DNA of 64,000 bases, taken from Hordeum vulgare subsp. vulgare (Eukaryota; Streptophyta; Magnoliopsida; Poales; Poaceae). The notes under the pieces were generated by a model. It was not told the origin of the DNA. It saw only the letters and a list, made by a program, of their open reading frames with translations, and did not search any database. How positions within the stretch are numbered: position 1 is the stretch's first letter; every line of letters starts with the position of its first letter. Below, piece by piece: positions 49,591-59,646 of this stretch. The stretch spans positions 491,605,763-491,669,762 of the forward strand of contig NC_058524.1 of assembly GCF_904849725.1 (NCBI RefSeq). Reading direction: 5' to 3'. The position numbers and the translations under genes are program-made.

Positions 49591-50233
49591 AGGGTCGTCG
49601 GGGGATGGCCGCCATGGTGTTCTGGCATGGCCACGGTCGGCCGATGGCCGGCACGACCCCCCCCCCCCGTCTCGTGTAGCGAGGTTTGGGACGGGGAAAG
49701 ATTAGGTGGGCCCACTGGGGGAGGCCAAGTGGGGGGGGGGGGCTTTTTCCTTTTTAAAAAGTTTAAACCTTTCATTTTTAGAAAGAGTTGTTGTTAAATT
49801 ATAAGCCCAACTGAATTGACTTTTGTAAAACATGCCGCTTAGTCAAATATTAGTGTAGCAATATTTGACACGGCCACAGAAATTTTTGGGGGCAATTGAA
49901 AAAGTTTGGCATTTTTATAATTCCAAAGGTGATTTAAATAATTCAATTGACCTATGTTAAAATGCTTTAGAGCCACTAAAATACTTTATGAAATGTTAGT
50001 TACAATTTTACAAGTACATGGGGGTTATTTGAAACCCAAACATGATTTCTATTTTCAGGTTCGCAGACATATTTAAACCACATATTAAAAGAACTTCGAA
50101 AAGCAATAGGAATTTTAAAAGAGATATGATTCCATTCTGAGCAGACATGGTTTAGCAAAAGCATTAGTTTAACCTCATGCTTCACTGTAGCTCAATTACA
50201 TGCATCGCTACAGCTGAAACCACGGGTGTTACA
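49591..50233 (-). repeat. Remaining part of the reverse solo LTR
   Basis: Continues 25352-28523 after the Sabrina-like insertion. Contains a C12 run (49657-49668) and a G12 run (49731-49742). Otherwise AT-rich and non-coding. Confidence 0.7.
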
Positions 50234-50238
50234 CGATG

Positions 50239-51138
50239 GTACGATGTTGAGCAAGTCTCATGTGATGTACATCATGAGGACTAAGGAACAATAAGTGGAC
50301 TATTTGTTTAGTGTTGTCAAGGGAAAGACATCGTTCAGGTGCTTATCTCGGGTATGTAATATACCATGATTTGTGGATGACATGGAAGTTCCCCAAGTCT
50401 TGTGGGTCAACTGTGCAACCTCTATAGAGTGTAAAACTATTCGAATAGCCATGTTCACAGTCAAGGACAGTTGGATGACTGCTCTTGGGCTACGTAAATT
50501 GTTTTGAAAAACTTGGTGTATGTGAGGGAAATAAATACTTGAGCTAAGTTAGCTGACTTGATGAGATAATTAAACAGCAGCTGTTTGAACTGTACTTATA
50601 TTTATATCTATAACCTCTTGAGCATGATTTTAAAAAAAATATAGGACATGATACTGCACTCAAAACTGGCTTTTCGCAAAAGCACCTACTTAATGCTAAA
50701 CCCTAGATTTGTTTATCTTGTTCAATACATGGATTGCTCGTGAGTACATTCAAAAGTACACATTGGCTTGTCCATGGCTATTTAATTGGCCAGGCATGAA
50801 AGGACAAGAAATGGCGAAGAGTACCTTGGTTACGAACATGCGAGCTAGGATGCTTCCTAGTCATAATGCATGTAGTGTTAAGGAACATGGCATGGGTTCG
50901 CGCTATTGTTGAAGATTTCCGCTACGAGTATATCATTGGTGGTATAGCCTTCTAGGCACTACCTATGAAGATTTGGCCATAAAGGTCATATTTTTGTAAG
51001 ACAATATGTACTGGATGAAAGACTCTTGTAATTCTGTTTCTTTGTGTTCAGTGAGTATTGATCTCTCAGATCATTACACACGTGCATTGGATGACTTTAA
51101 CTTATGAGTCGGGTTCCCCACACACTAGCATCACACAT
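50239..51138 (+). other. Old Gypsy LTR-like sequence, right-hand flank of the solo LTR
   Basis: No coding frame supported. Words such as AAAACTATTCGAATAGCC resemble the chromoviral LTR stretch near 37925, so this probably continues the host LTR seen at 20228 and 23859. Family and ends not determined. Confidence 0.45.
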
Positions 51139-51935
51139 TATTTCAAATGGCTGGTTCTAGTCATGTGGTTGAACAATGGGTGCAGAAATTAAGGCTTCCT
51201 CATGTATTTCAAAGGCTTCTACACAATCAACATAAAAAAAATGTAATATCTTTTTGGAAAGGATTGTTAAGAGACATAGAAATATTAGAGAAGTCTTTTA
51301 TAAACCTTCTATAAAAACCAGCATAACCTAGAAAAATCATTATACGTGTAATATATTTAGGACATGACATTTTCTCAATTGCATGAACTTTAGCTTTGTT
51401 TACCTCAATACCTCTTTCAGAGATTTTATGCCCAAGGTCTATACCTTCATTCACCCTAAAGTGGCACTTCTCGCAATTCAAGACATCATTTGCTTCTTCG
51501 CATCTAGTCATAAAACAATTAAGGTTGTTTCAGAAATCATCAAAAGAGGTTCCATAAAAGGAAAATCATCCATGAATACCTCAACAATCTTTTCAGAAAA
51601 ATCATAGAAAATAGTAGTCATACATCTTTGACAGGTAGCTGCTGCATTACATAAATCAAAAGGCATACGTCTATAAGCATCAGTTCCAAAAGGACAAGTA
51701 AAGGTGGTTTTCTCTTGATCTTCGTTTGATATAGGTATTTGAGAATAAAGAATATCCCTCTAGGAAACAAAAGTGTGTATGCTTAGATAATCTTTCTAAC
51801 ATTTGATCAATAAAAGGTAAGGGGTAATGATCTTGTATAGTAGCTTTATTTAGTTTTCTAAAATCAATTACCATCATATAACGATAAGTTCATTTTGGAG
51901 TTCTCTCCATACGTTCCAAACCCCAGAAGACTTCA
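51139..51935 (-). pseudogene. Athila-type reverse transcriptase fragment
   Basis: On the - strand: MVIDFRKLNKATIQDHYPLP near 51820-51875, then an FMDD-like active site near 51590, LNCEKCHF near 51470, GIDLGHKISERGIEV near 51420, and FLGYAGFYRRFIKDFS near 51290. RNase H begins weakly before 51139. Frameshifts separate 51680-51877 from 51227-51511, and the start is truncated near 51900. It has no LTRs or other domains here and is an orphan relic. Confidence 0.8.
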
Positions 51936-52150
51936 ATGAAGAGTGGTCACTCCATCAGGAAGAAGCTATCTTTTGAGACATGGGAAAATTATCCAGTGTG
52001 TTCATGTTATCGGTATCCGGCTACACAAGAATGCATTACAACTACTGAGGTTGCTCATTATTAAATCCCTCGCCATGAACGAGTGGTTACCCATGCAAGG
52101 CCGTCGCTGAATCTTTAATGGGCGGATACTTTGCCGTCGATCATGTTCGG
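51936..52150 (+). other. Unassigned short stretch before the WHAM-like element
   Basis: No convincing gene or repeat recognised. The last five bases before the LTR (TTCGG) would be the left target duplication of the next element. Confidence 0.4.
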
Positions 52151-53441
52151 TGATATGTCTCCATCGTATGTACTTTTCCAAACTCTTTTGCCCTTGTTTT
52201 GGACTCTAATTTGCATGATTTGAATGGAACTAACCCGGACTGACACTGTTTTCAGCAGAATCGCCATGGTGTTGTTTTTGTGCAGAACGTCCTAAAAATT
52301 TACGGAGAATTTTTCTGGAAAATATGAAAAATACGTGCGCAATGTGTCATTGGGCCACAAGCCCTGTTGCCGCGGCCAGCCCCCTGGTCGCGGCAACCAA
52401 GCTTGTGGGGCCCATGTGGCTCTGCCGACCCCAAACTCAGCTCTATAAATTCACTTTCGCCCAGAAAAAAATCAGAAGAGAAGATTTCGTCGTGTTTGCG
52501 ATACGGAGGCGCCGCCACATCCTGTTCTTAATCTGGAGGACAGATCTGGAGTCCGTTTTGTGCTCCGAAGAGGGGAAATCGTCGCCATCGTCATCATCAA
52601 CCTTCTTCCCTCTCCAATTCCATGAAGCTCTTCATCGTTCATGAGTAATCTATTCGTAGGCTTGCTGGGCGGTGATGAGTAGGATGAGATCTATCATGTA
52701 ATCGAGTTAGTTTTGACGGGGATTGATCCCTAGTACCCACTATGTTCTGAGATTGATGTTGCTACTACTTTGCCATGCCTAATGCTTGTCACTAGGGCCC
52801 GAGTGCCATGATTTCAGATCTGAAATTATTATGTTGTCACCAATATATGTGTGTTTTAGATCCGATCTTGCAAGTTGTAGTTACCTACTATGTGTTATGA
52901 CCCAACAACCCCGGAGTGACAATAACCGGAACTACTCCCGGTGATGACCATAGTTTGAGGAGTTCATGTTTTCACCAAGTGCTAATGGGTTGTTCCGGTT
53001 CTTTATGAAAAGGAGAACCTTAATATCCTGTAGTATCCTTTTGGACCCCGCTGCCACGGGAGGGATGGACAATAGATGTCATGTAAGTTATTTTCCCAAA
53101 GCACGTATGACTACACACAGAGTGCATGCCTACATCACATTGGTGAACGGGAGCTACCAACATATCTCTCCGTGTTATAACTCTTGCATGATGAATATCA
53201 TCCAAACGAATCACCGACCCATTGCCTACGAGTTTGTCCCACTGCTGTTGTTACTTGTTTTGCTCTGCTGCTATTACTTGTCTTGCGGTGCTGCTACTGC
53301 TGTTACTACTGTCGCTTGCTACTATTGCTACTTGCTACTGCTGTCACTACTGTTGTTCCTTTCCACTACTGTTACTCGTTACACTGCTGCTACCTGCTAC
53401 AATTTTGATTCGCTGGTCGTTGACGGGAAAAGACAATTTCC
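52151..53441 (+). repeat. 5' LTR of the WHAM-like element, 3' boundary uncertain
   Basis: The start is clear. The end is either near 53441 (TTTCCGTCA before the first primer-site-like motif) or near 53795-53798 (before the best one). No second LTR is available to settle it. Confidence 0.6.
53235..53402 (+). repeat. Degenerate CTG/CTA/TTA trinucleotide tract
   Basis: Pyrimidine-rich run of CTGCTG, TTACTG and CTACTG words. Long frames through it (Leu/Cys/Tyr-rich) are compositional. Confidence 0.75.
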
Positions 53442-53448
53442 GTCAACG

Positions 53449-53826
53449 GGCAACTTCTGGCGCCATTGATACAATCATTAGGAATAGTCTGCCATCAAGA
53501 GATCGTTTCTGACACCGTTGTTATCATACTACTTTGCTGCTGATACTTTGCTTGCCCATACTAATCTTTCTGGTGCGGTTGAATCTGACACATTCAGCTG
53601 CTGATACTTGAGAGTATCCTCTCACCTCCTACTGACGTATCAACAAATTTGTGTCGAATACTCTACCCTCGAAAACTGCCTCGATCCCAAGCATTGGTGG
53701 GCCGTCAACAACATTCTTCTAGTTTCAATTGCCGGTGAGTGCTAGCAGCATTCTTCTCGTGCCATTGTAGGGGAAGGTCTGTTGTCACAGAGTCAGCATT
53801 TTTCTGGCACCGTTGCCGGGGAGGTA
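53449..53826 (+). repeat. Dispersed array of primer-binding-site-like motifs
   Basis: Six variants of TTCTGGCGCCGTTGCCGGGG begin near 53454, 53504, 53568, 53714, 53751 and 53802. The last (TGGCACCGTTGCCGGGGAG, 53805-53823) best matches the 3' end of tRNA-Asp and is the likely functional site; the first is also a candidate. Confidence 0.6.
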
Positions 53827-53872
53827 TTGCTATATTCTCTGAGTCACTTGGGATATATATCTGCTGATCACT

Positions 53873-56623
53873 ATGAAGAATCTGAAGGATCCAAAAACCA
53901 AAGTCTTGCCCTCAACTACGAGGGGAGGTAAGGAACTGCCATCTAGCTCTGCACTTGATTCACCTTCAGTTATGGGTAAGTTTGTGACATCACCTCCTGC
54001 TAGAAATCTTGATATGTCTCCTGTGTTTGATGATGCTTATGATGCTACTGCTAGAGATGCTATGCTTGATACTATGCCTGATGATGCTATGCTTGATACT
54101 ACTAGAGATACTACTTTGCCTGATATGCCACTAGGGGTATTCCTTGATGCTCATATTGCTAGAGTTACTGCCAATGCTTGTGATGTTTCTGAAACTGCCG
54201 ATACTATTGAGATAGAACCTGCTTTTGCTCCTGTTAGATCTAGCTCTCCTAGATACGAATTGCCTGAAATACCTGAGGGTTATGTTATGGAGGGAGAGAT
54301 AGCTGAGGATTTTCTTGCGTGTAAGGATGACTATGACGCTGAGAAATTACTTCTCAAGTGGAAGGAAAAATCTCTAAAAGCTAGGATGAAATACGACCCG
54401 AAGTTTGCCACTTCACCTATCTTTATCGCCGATAAGGATTATGAATTCTCTGTCGACCCTGAGATAATCTCTCTTGTCGAATCTGATCATTTCGATGGTT
54501 ATGAGTCTGAGACGGTCATAGCCCATCTTACCAAACTACACGATATAGCCACCCTTTTCACTAGTGAGGAGAAGATCCGCCACTACTATATCCTTAAGTT
54601 GTTTCCTTTCTCTCTAAAGGATGACGCTAAAGCCTGGTTCACTTCTCTTGCTCCTGGATGTGTGAGTAGTCCCCAGAATATGATCTATTACTTTTGTGAG
54701 AAATATTTTCCTGCGCATAAGAAGCAAGCTGCCTTGCAGGAAATATACAACTTCACTCAACTCAAAGAAGAGAGTCTCCCACAAGCTTGGGGGAGGCTCG
54801 TCCAGCTACAGAATGCTTTGCCTGATCACCCTCTTAAGAAGAACGAGATACTTGATATCTTCTATAACGGACTTACCGATGCTTCTAAAGACCACCTAGA
54901 TAGTTGTGCCGGTTGTGTTTTTAGGGAACGAACTTTAGAACAAGCTGAGACTCTACTGAATAACATCTTGATCAACGTTAATGCTTGGACTATTCCCGAA
55001 CCACCTCCTAAGCCAACTCCTAAGAAAAGAGGTATTCCATTCCTCAGTCCCAAAGATATGCAAGAAGCCAAGAAATCTATGCAAGAGAAAGGCATTAGAT
55101 CTGAAGACGTCAAAAATCTACCACCTATCGAAGAGATCCATGGTCTCGATAACCCAATACACGTAGTGGAAGTAAATTCTCTGCGTAGGTTTGATGATAG
55201 TGATATTTCTTTTGATAAACCTGCTAGCCTATGCTTTGATGAATTTGACAACTTTGTTGCCAAACAACACAGTTTCAATGATTATGTTAGCAGACATTTG
55301 GAACAAAGCACTCATATGCTTAGCAATTTAAGTGCTTGTGTAGACAGAAATGTCAAAGATTTGAAGCTTCGGAGTAAACATGCCTCTATGATTACTACTC
55401 AGGTGGAACAAGTACTTAAAGCTCAGAATGACATGCTCAATGAATTAAATGACAACTCTGTCAGAGTCATTACTAGAGGAGGCAAAATGACTCAGGAACC
55501 TTTGTATCCTGAGGGTCATCCTAAGAGAACCGATCAAGATTCTCAAGGAATTAATGCAGATGCACCCAGTCATCCTAAGGAGAAGAAGAAGGATGATAGA
55601 AACCTGCATGTTAGTTCACCAAATACTGTCACACCTGAAGAACCAAATGATATTTCTACGTCTGATGCAGAAACACAATTTGGTGATGAACATGAACCTG
55701 GTGACAATATGGATAGCGATGTTCATAATGATGCTCAACCTAGCAACGGTGAGGATGTGGAGATTGAACCTACGGTTAATCCTGATAACCCACAACCTAA
55801 GAGATACGATAAGAATGACTTCACTGCTAGGAAACATGGTAAAGAAAGAGAGCCATGGGTTCAGAGACCTATGCCCTTTCCTCCTAAGCCATCCAAGAAA
55901 AAGGATGATGAGGATTTTGAGCGCTTTCTTGAGATGATAAGACCCGTCTTACTGCAGATCCGGTTAGTTGATATGCTCAAAATGTCTCCGTATGCCAAGT
56001 ACATGAAAGATATCGTGACCAATAAACGGAAGATACCAGATCTTGAGATCTCCACCATGCTTGCCAATTACACTTTCAAAGGTGGAACTCCTAAGAAACT
56101 TGGTGATCCCGGAGTGCCCACTATACCTTGCTCCATTAAAGGAAACTACGTAAGAACTGCCTTATGTGACATTGGAGCCGGAGTTAGTGTTATGCTGCTC
56201 TCTCTTTATCGTAGACTTGAACTGGATAAGTCGACACCCACTGAAATCTCTCTGCAAATGGCCGACAAATCAACTGCTTTCCCTGTTGGCATTTGCGAGG
56301 ATGTGCCTGTTGTGGTTGCTAACACCACTATCTTAACAGACTTTGTTATCTTGGATATTCCTGAGGACGATGCCATGGCGGTCATCCTCGAAAGACCCTT
56401 TTTAAACACTTCAGGGGCTGTTATAGATTGTAACAAAGGCAATGTCAATGGTAATGCGCACACCGTGCACTTTCCAAAGAAGAGATATCAAGTACATTGC
56501 ATCAATGCTATCGAAAAAACTTCATCGATTCTTATTGGGAGCTTTGAATGCCCTATTCCTCGTGTCAAGATGAAGTATGATTTGCTTGTTGGGGAGATTC
56601 ATATCCCCATTGAGGTGACTTAG
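53873..56623 (+). CDS. Athila-type Gag-protease polyprotein, intact
   Basis: 916 codons from ATG 53873 (MKNLKDPKTK) to TAG 56621 with no interruption. The N-terminus has ALMLDT-like short repeats of DAMLDT/DTMPD. The Gag core is at residues about 200-360 (FPFSLKDDAKAWFTSLAPG, YFPAHKKQAALQEIYNF). A VITRGGKMTQEP motif, typical of Athila Gag, lies near residue 535. The aspartic protease near residue 765 reads CDIGAGVSVM. No zinc knuckle and no RT follow. It could supply particles or be expressed in trans, but the element would need RT and integrase from a relative. The acidic stretch at residues 570-650 is low-complexity. Confidence 0.88.
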   Translation: MKNLKDPKTKVLPSTTRGGKELPSSSALDSPSVMGKFVTSPPARNLDMSPVFDDAYDATARDAMLDTMPDDAMLDTTRDTTLPDMPLGVFLDAHIARVTANACDVSETADTIEIEPAFAPVRSSSPRYELPEIPEGYVMEGEIAEDFLACKDDYDAEKLLLKWKEKSLKARMKYDPKFATSPIFIADKDYEFSVDPEIISLVESDHFDGYESETVIAHLTKLHDIATLFTSEEKIRHYYILKLFPFSLKDDAKAWFTSLAPGCVSSPQNMIYYFCEKYFPAHKKQAALQEIYNFTQLKEESLPQAWGRLVQLQNALPDHPLKKNEILDIFYNGLTDASKDHLDSCAGCVFRERTLEQAETLLNNILINVNAWTIPEPPPKPTPKKRGIPFLSPKDMQEAKKSMQEKGIRSEDVKNLPPIEEIHGLDNPIHVVEVNSLRRFDDSDISFDKPASLCFDEFDNFVAKQHSFNDYVSRHLEQSTHMLSNLSACVDRNVKDLKLRSKHASMITTQVEQVLKAQNDMLNELNDNSVRVITRGGKMTQEPLYPEGHPKRTDQDSQGINADAPSHPKEKKKDDRNLHVSSPNTVTPEEPNDISTSDAETQFGDEHEPGDNMDSDVHNDAQPSNGEDVEIEPTVNPDNPQPKRYDKNDFTARKHGKEREPWVQRPMPFPPKPSKKKDDEDFERFLEMIRPVLLQIRLVDMLKMSPYAKYMKDIVTNKRKIPDLEISTMLANYTFKGGTPKKLGDPGVPTIPCSIKGNYVRTALCDIGAGVSVMLLSLYRRLELDKSTPTEISLQMADKSTAFPVGICEDVPVVVANTTILTDFVILDIPEDDAMAVILERPFLNTSGAVIDCNKGNVNGNAHTVHFPKKRYQVHCINAIEKTSSILIGSFECPIPRVKMKYDLLVGEIHIPIEVT

Positions 56624-57346
56624 TGGCTATTCGACAATTCTCCGTTTCCTTTTGCGATTTGAAAAAGTTTTGTCATAAGGATTTGATCAACCCATTGACG
56701 GATTTCTTTCGATGACCATGAAATAGATGAACCAAAGAGTCACATACCTCTGTTTTAAGCTTTCATTTTCTGTTCCTTAGAAGAAAAGTAATAGGTTTAG
56801 TTTGTTTTTTTCTTTTTTCTGTTTTAGCATCCCGGAGAAAAATACCTCGAAAATAAAAGTTCTCCGATGGTCTTGAAAATCTAGTATGATTTTTTCTGGA
56901 ATTTTTGAAAAATACTGGGACAGAGAGCTGGTCTGGGGGCCACCCCACTGGGCCACAATCCCTGTCACTCATTCCAGCTCCCATCCTCTTCTTCTTCCTC
57001 CAGAAAAAATTGTTTCACATCTCAAACCCGTGTTCTTGCTCATTTGGCTGTGATTTTCGATCTCCTTGCTCAAAGCATCATTCTCCGAACCGTTTTGGGG
57101 AAATTGCTCCTTGGTAAGTGACTCCTCCATTGGTCCAATTAGTTTTTTCTCTAGTGCTTTATCCTTCACGTATTCTTGCTACCTTGGTGACCCTGTTCTT
57201 GAGCTTGAAATATTGATTTTAGCTGGTCCCAAGTAGTTTTAGCGTGTGATACGGTCTCTAGGCACTAGTTGGAGTAGTTGCTACAAGGTGTGGTTGGTCT
57301 TTACTCACTCTTCTCCTGAACTTCAAAATTTCAGCAAAGAGAAATT
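56624..57346 (+). other. Non-coding spacer of the WHAM-like element in place of pol
   Basis: About 720 bp where several kilobases of pol would be expected. It includes a stretch (56830-57000: GAAAAATACTGGGACAGAG and neighbours) that resembles the LTR leader near 52310-52370, suggesting past rearrangement. No gene. Confidence 0.5.
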
Positions 57347-58371
57347 ATGTTCAGGAGGAAGTTTCATGGTGGTTCCTCAAGTAAGAACGGTCCCCGTCTT
57401 TCTTTTCGGGAGCCCGATCCTTACCAACTAAGGGACGCACTGGTACAACCATGTGAATGGCCTTCCGTTGAGTTCATGATCGAAGCAGGCTTCAAGGATG
57501 AGTTTGATACACTTGTCCGCAATGCCGGGTTAGAAGATTTTCTTTGAGATAAATGTGAACAGTATGCTATGCTCACTACCTCTTTCGTGCATAGATTTAA
57601 ATTTTCAGTTGGCCGTGACTCATCCATATTGTTTGATCTGTATGATAAATCCTATGCCATGGATTTGGAGGATTTCAATAGGATTTGCAAAATACCCGAT
57701 GGGGGTAATCTTAAAGATCCTGCTAAATCTTCGGTTAGAGATTTATTCTCTAATATTTCTATTGGAGAAATTAGAGACATCACGCAAGCTACCATAGGAA
57801 GCATTCATTGCTCTGTCTTGCACTACTTTGCCCTCTTTATAGGTAGATGCATTAACGGCAAGGTTGAAGATTGTCACATGTGCGCATTCGACCTTACTAT
57901 CCTTAAGAGCGCAGTTACGGTTACGGGTGACAAAATCTTCAACATGGGAGCTATTATAGCAAGGAGGCAGAATAAAAATGCTATTGAGGGAGATTTCTTT
58001 GGCGGCATCTATGCCACTCGCATAGCAATTTTTCTTGGAGTACCCATCCGCGCAGGAGACCCCCCTCTCCATACAGCTTTCCTTGACCGCGTCGCTTTGA
58101 CACGCTACCAGTTTCTTGAGAGGGATGATGAATCCCTCCTATACCGATTGATATTTAACCGGCAGCATGTCTTCCATATTACCCTTCCTGCTCCTGCTTT
58201 CTTTGACTTTTAGGTAAAACGGAGATACTACATAACCATAGGAGAGGCAGAGGAGTATGAGAGGGAGGCGACGGCTGCTCGTCTTCGTGAGGCAGCTATT
58301 CAGGCAGTGGCTGCAGCACTCCCGTATAACCCCGATTATGATTTTGGGTTTCGCCAGGACCGTCCTTGGTA
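57347..58371 (+). pseudogene. ATHILA-type ORF (ORF-1-like), two stops
   Basis: A single frame begins at ATG 57347 (MFRRKFHGGSSSKNG). TGA at 57545-57547 and TAG at 58211-58213 interrupt it, with no frameshift, and it ends at TAG 58369. Motifs such as SIHCSVLHYFALFIGRCI, GAIIARRQ and GGIYATRIA match what I recall of the ATHILA ORF family of plant Gypsy elements. That family is of unknown role and found in the region after pol. The TAG is CAG-like in context. Downstream, 58394 onward has an AAGCTTGGGGGAGT purine tract. Confidence 0.7.
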
Positions 58372-59646
58372 GTAGACCAAGCTAGGCCAAAAGCCTAAGC
58401 TTGGGGGAGTACGTGTTCTAACCGATGTTACATTCATGCTTATGCTTTCGCTTTGTTCGTCGGTGTTCACACTTCGCCACTGTATTATCCATGCTAGTTT
58501 ATTTTTGTTTTTTTGTTTCCTTGTTTTGTGTCCTTTTGAGAAAACCCAAAAAGATTTTCCTTTCTTCTTTTTCTTGTTGGGAGCTTTCCCGTGTAAATAG
58601 TTTTCTTTTTCTTTGGGTCAAGGTAGAAGATATGGGTTACAATGTTTAGTAGCTCTTGCATGCTTACCTGTTTAGCTTTCAAAGAGCCATATTACTTTGT
58701 CTTCTCCTTTGTGTTTGCCTGCAGATTTAGCTTAGTCCATTGCATGAGCACGCTTATTAATGTTCACATCGTTCGATCATGCAAGTGAAAGGCAATGATG
58801 ATGATATATGATGAAGTGACTGAGATTGGCAAAGTTGGTATGAACTCTATCTATTTTGTTTTTGTAAATATGACTAGCTTGTCATCCCAGATTCAGCTTT
58901 GTTGTGAGAGAACCATGTTTGCAATGACAACTTAGAGATCATAGTTTCTGATGCCATGCTTATTTAGCTAGGAGCTTATAATGGTTTGTCTTGAATGCCA
59001 ACATAGATTTTGAGATGACTATGATGTAATATGATAGGCTGGTATTCTCCTTTGAATGATTCAAGTGTCTTGACTTGGCGCATGTTCATGCATGTAGTTG
59101 AAACAAAATCAACATAGCCTCTATGATGTTCGTGTTCATGGTGATTTATATCCTGTTCATGCTTGCATTCCATGTTAGTCAAACTCATTGCATCTTGATG
59201 ACCGTTGTCGCTCTCTAGTTGGTCGCTTCCCAGTCTTTTGCTTGCCTTCACTTGTACTAAGCGGAATACTTCTTGTGCATCCACTTCCATAAACCCAAAA
59301 GTTTTTCCATGAGAGTCCACCATACCTACCTATTTGCGGTATTTACCTGCCTTTCCAAGTAAATTTGCATCTGCCATTCTCTAAACCTTCAAGAAATATT
59401 CTGTTTTGCATGCCCGAACCGATCATGTGCTGACAGGGGGCTATTCGTATGTTCCATGTTAGGCGTGTTATCCTCGACATGTGTTTATTCACTGCCATTC
59501 ACGAGAAAGGGGCCGGTAATTGGAATGCCCAGTTCCATGCTTAAATCGAAAACATAACTATAAAACAAGACTCCCCCTGGATTGATGTTAGTATGGACGG
59601 TACCCGAGGATTCGGCTAGCCGTGGAATGTGATTGATAGGTGGTGG
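58372..59646 (+). other. Non-coding 3' part of the WHAM-like element
   Basis: Starts with a purine tract (GCCTAAGCTTGGGGGAGT near 58394) that might be plus-strand priming sequence, followed by about 1.2 kb without a supported frame. The Copia LTR interrupts it at 59647; flanking GGTGG (59642-59646) would be the left target duplication. Confidence 0.5.

Larger units (their letters stand above)
25352..50233 (-). repeat. Reverse-oriented 3.8-kb Gypsy solo LTR, interrupted by the Sabrina-like element
   Basis: The parts 25352-28523 and 49591-50233 join into about 3815 bp. On the - strand it begins TGTAACACCCGTGG and ends GGCGCCACA. Flanks GGATG (25347-25351) and CGATG (50234-50238) agree at four of five bases, as expected for an old target duplication. 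No internal region or second LTR is visible, so it is called a solo LTR. The GC-rich block 27930-28500 has frames on both strands that look compositional. Ends resemble chromoviral LTRs; family not identified. Confidence 0.7.
52151..59646 (+). mobile_element. WHAM-like Athila-lineage Gypsy element, 3' end not seen, interrupted by the second Copia element
   Basis: An LTR starting TGATATGTCTCCATCGTATG is followed by Asp-type primer sites, an intact gag-protease frame, a spacer and an ATHILA-type ORF. RT, RNase H and integrase are absent between them, so this copy is non-autonomous. No 3' LTR appears before the Copia LTR at 59647; it may lie beyond the window after that insertion. Family assignment is by LTR start and protein style only. 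Confidence 0.75.

Noticed and set aside
53184..53512. Leu/Cys/Tyr-rich frames
   Set aside because: They translate the CTG/CTA/TTA tract in the LTR region.
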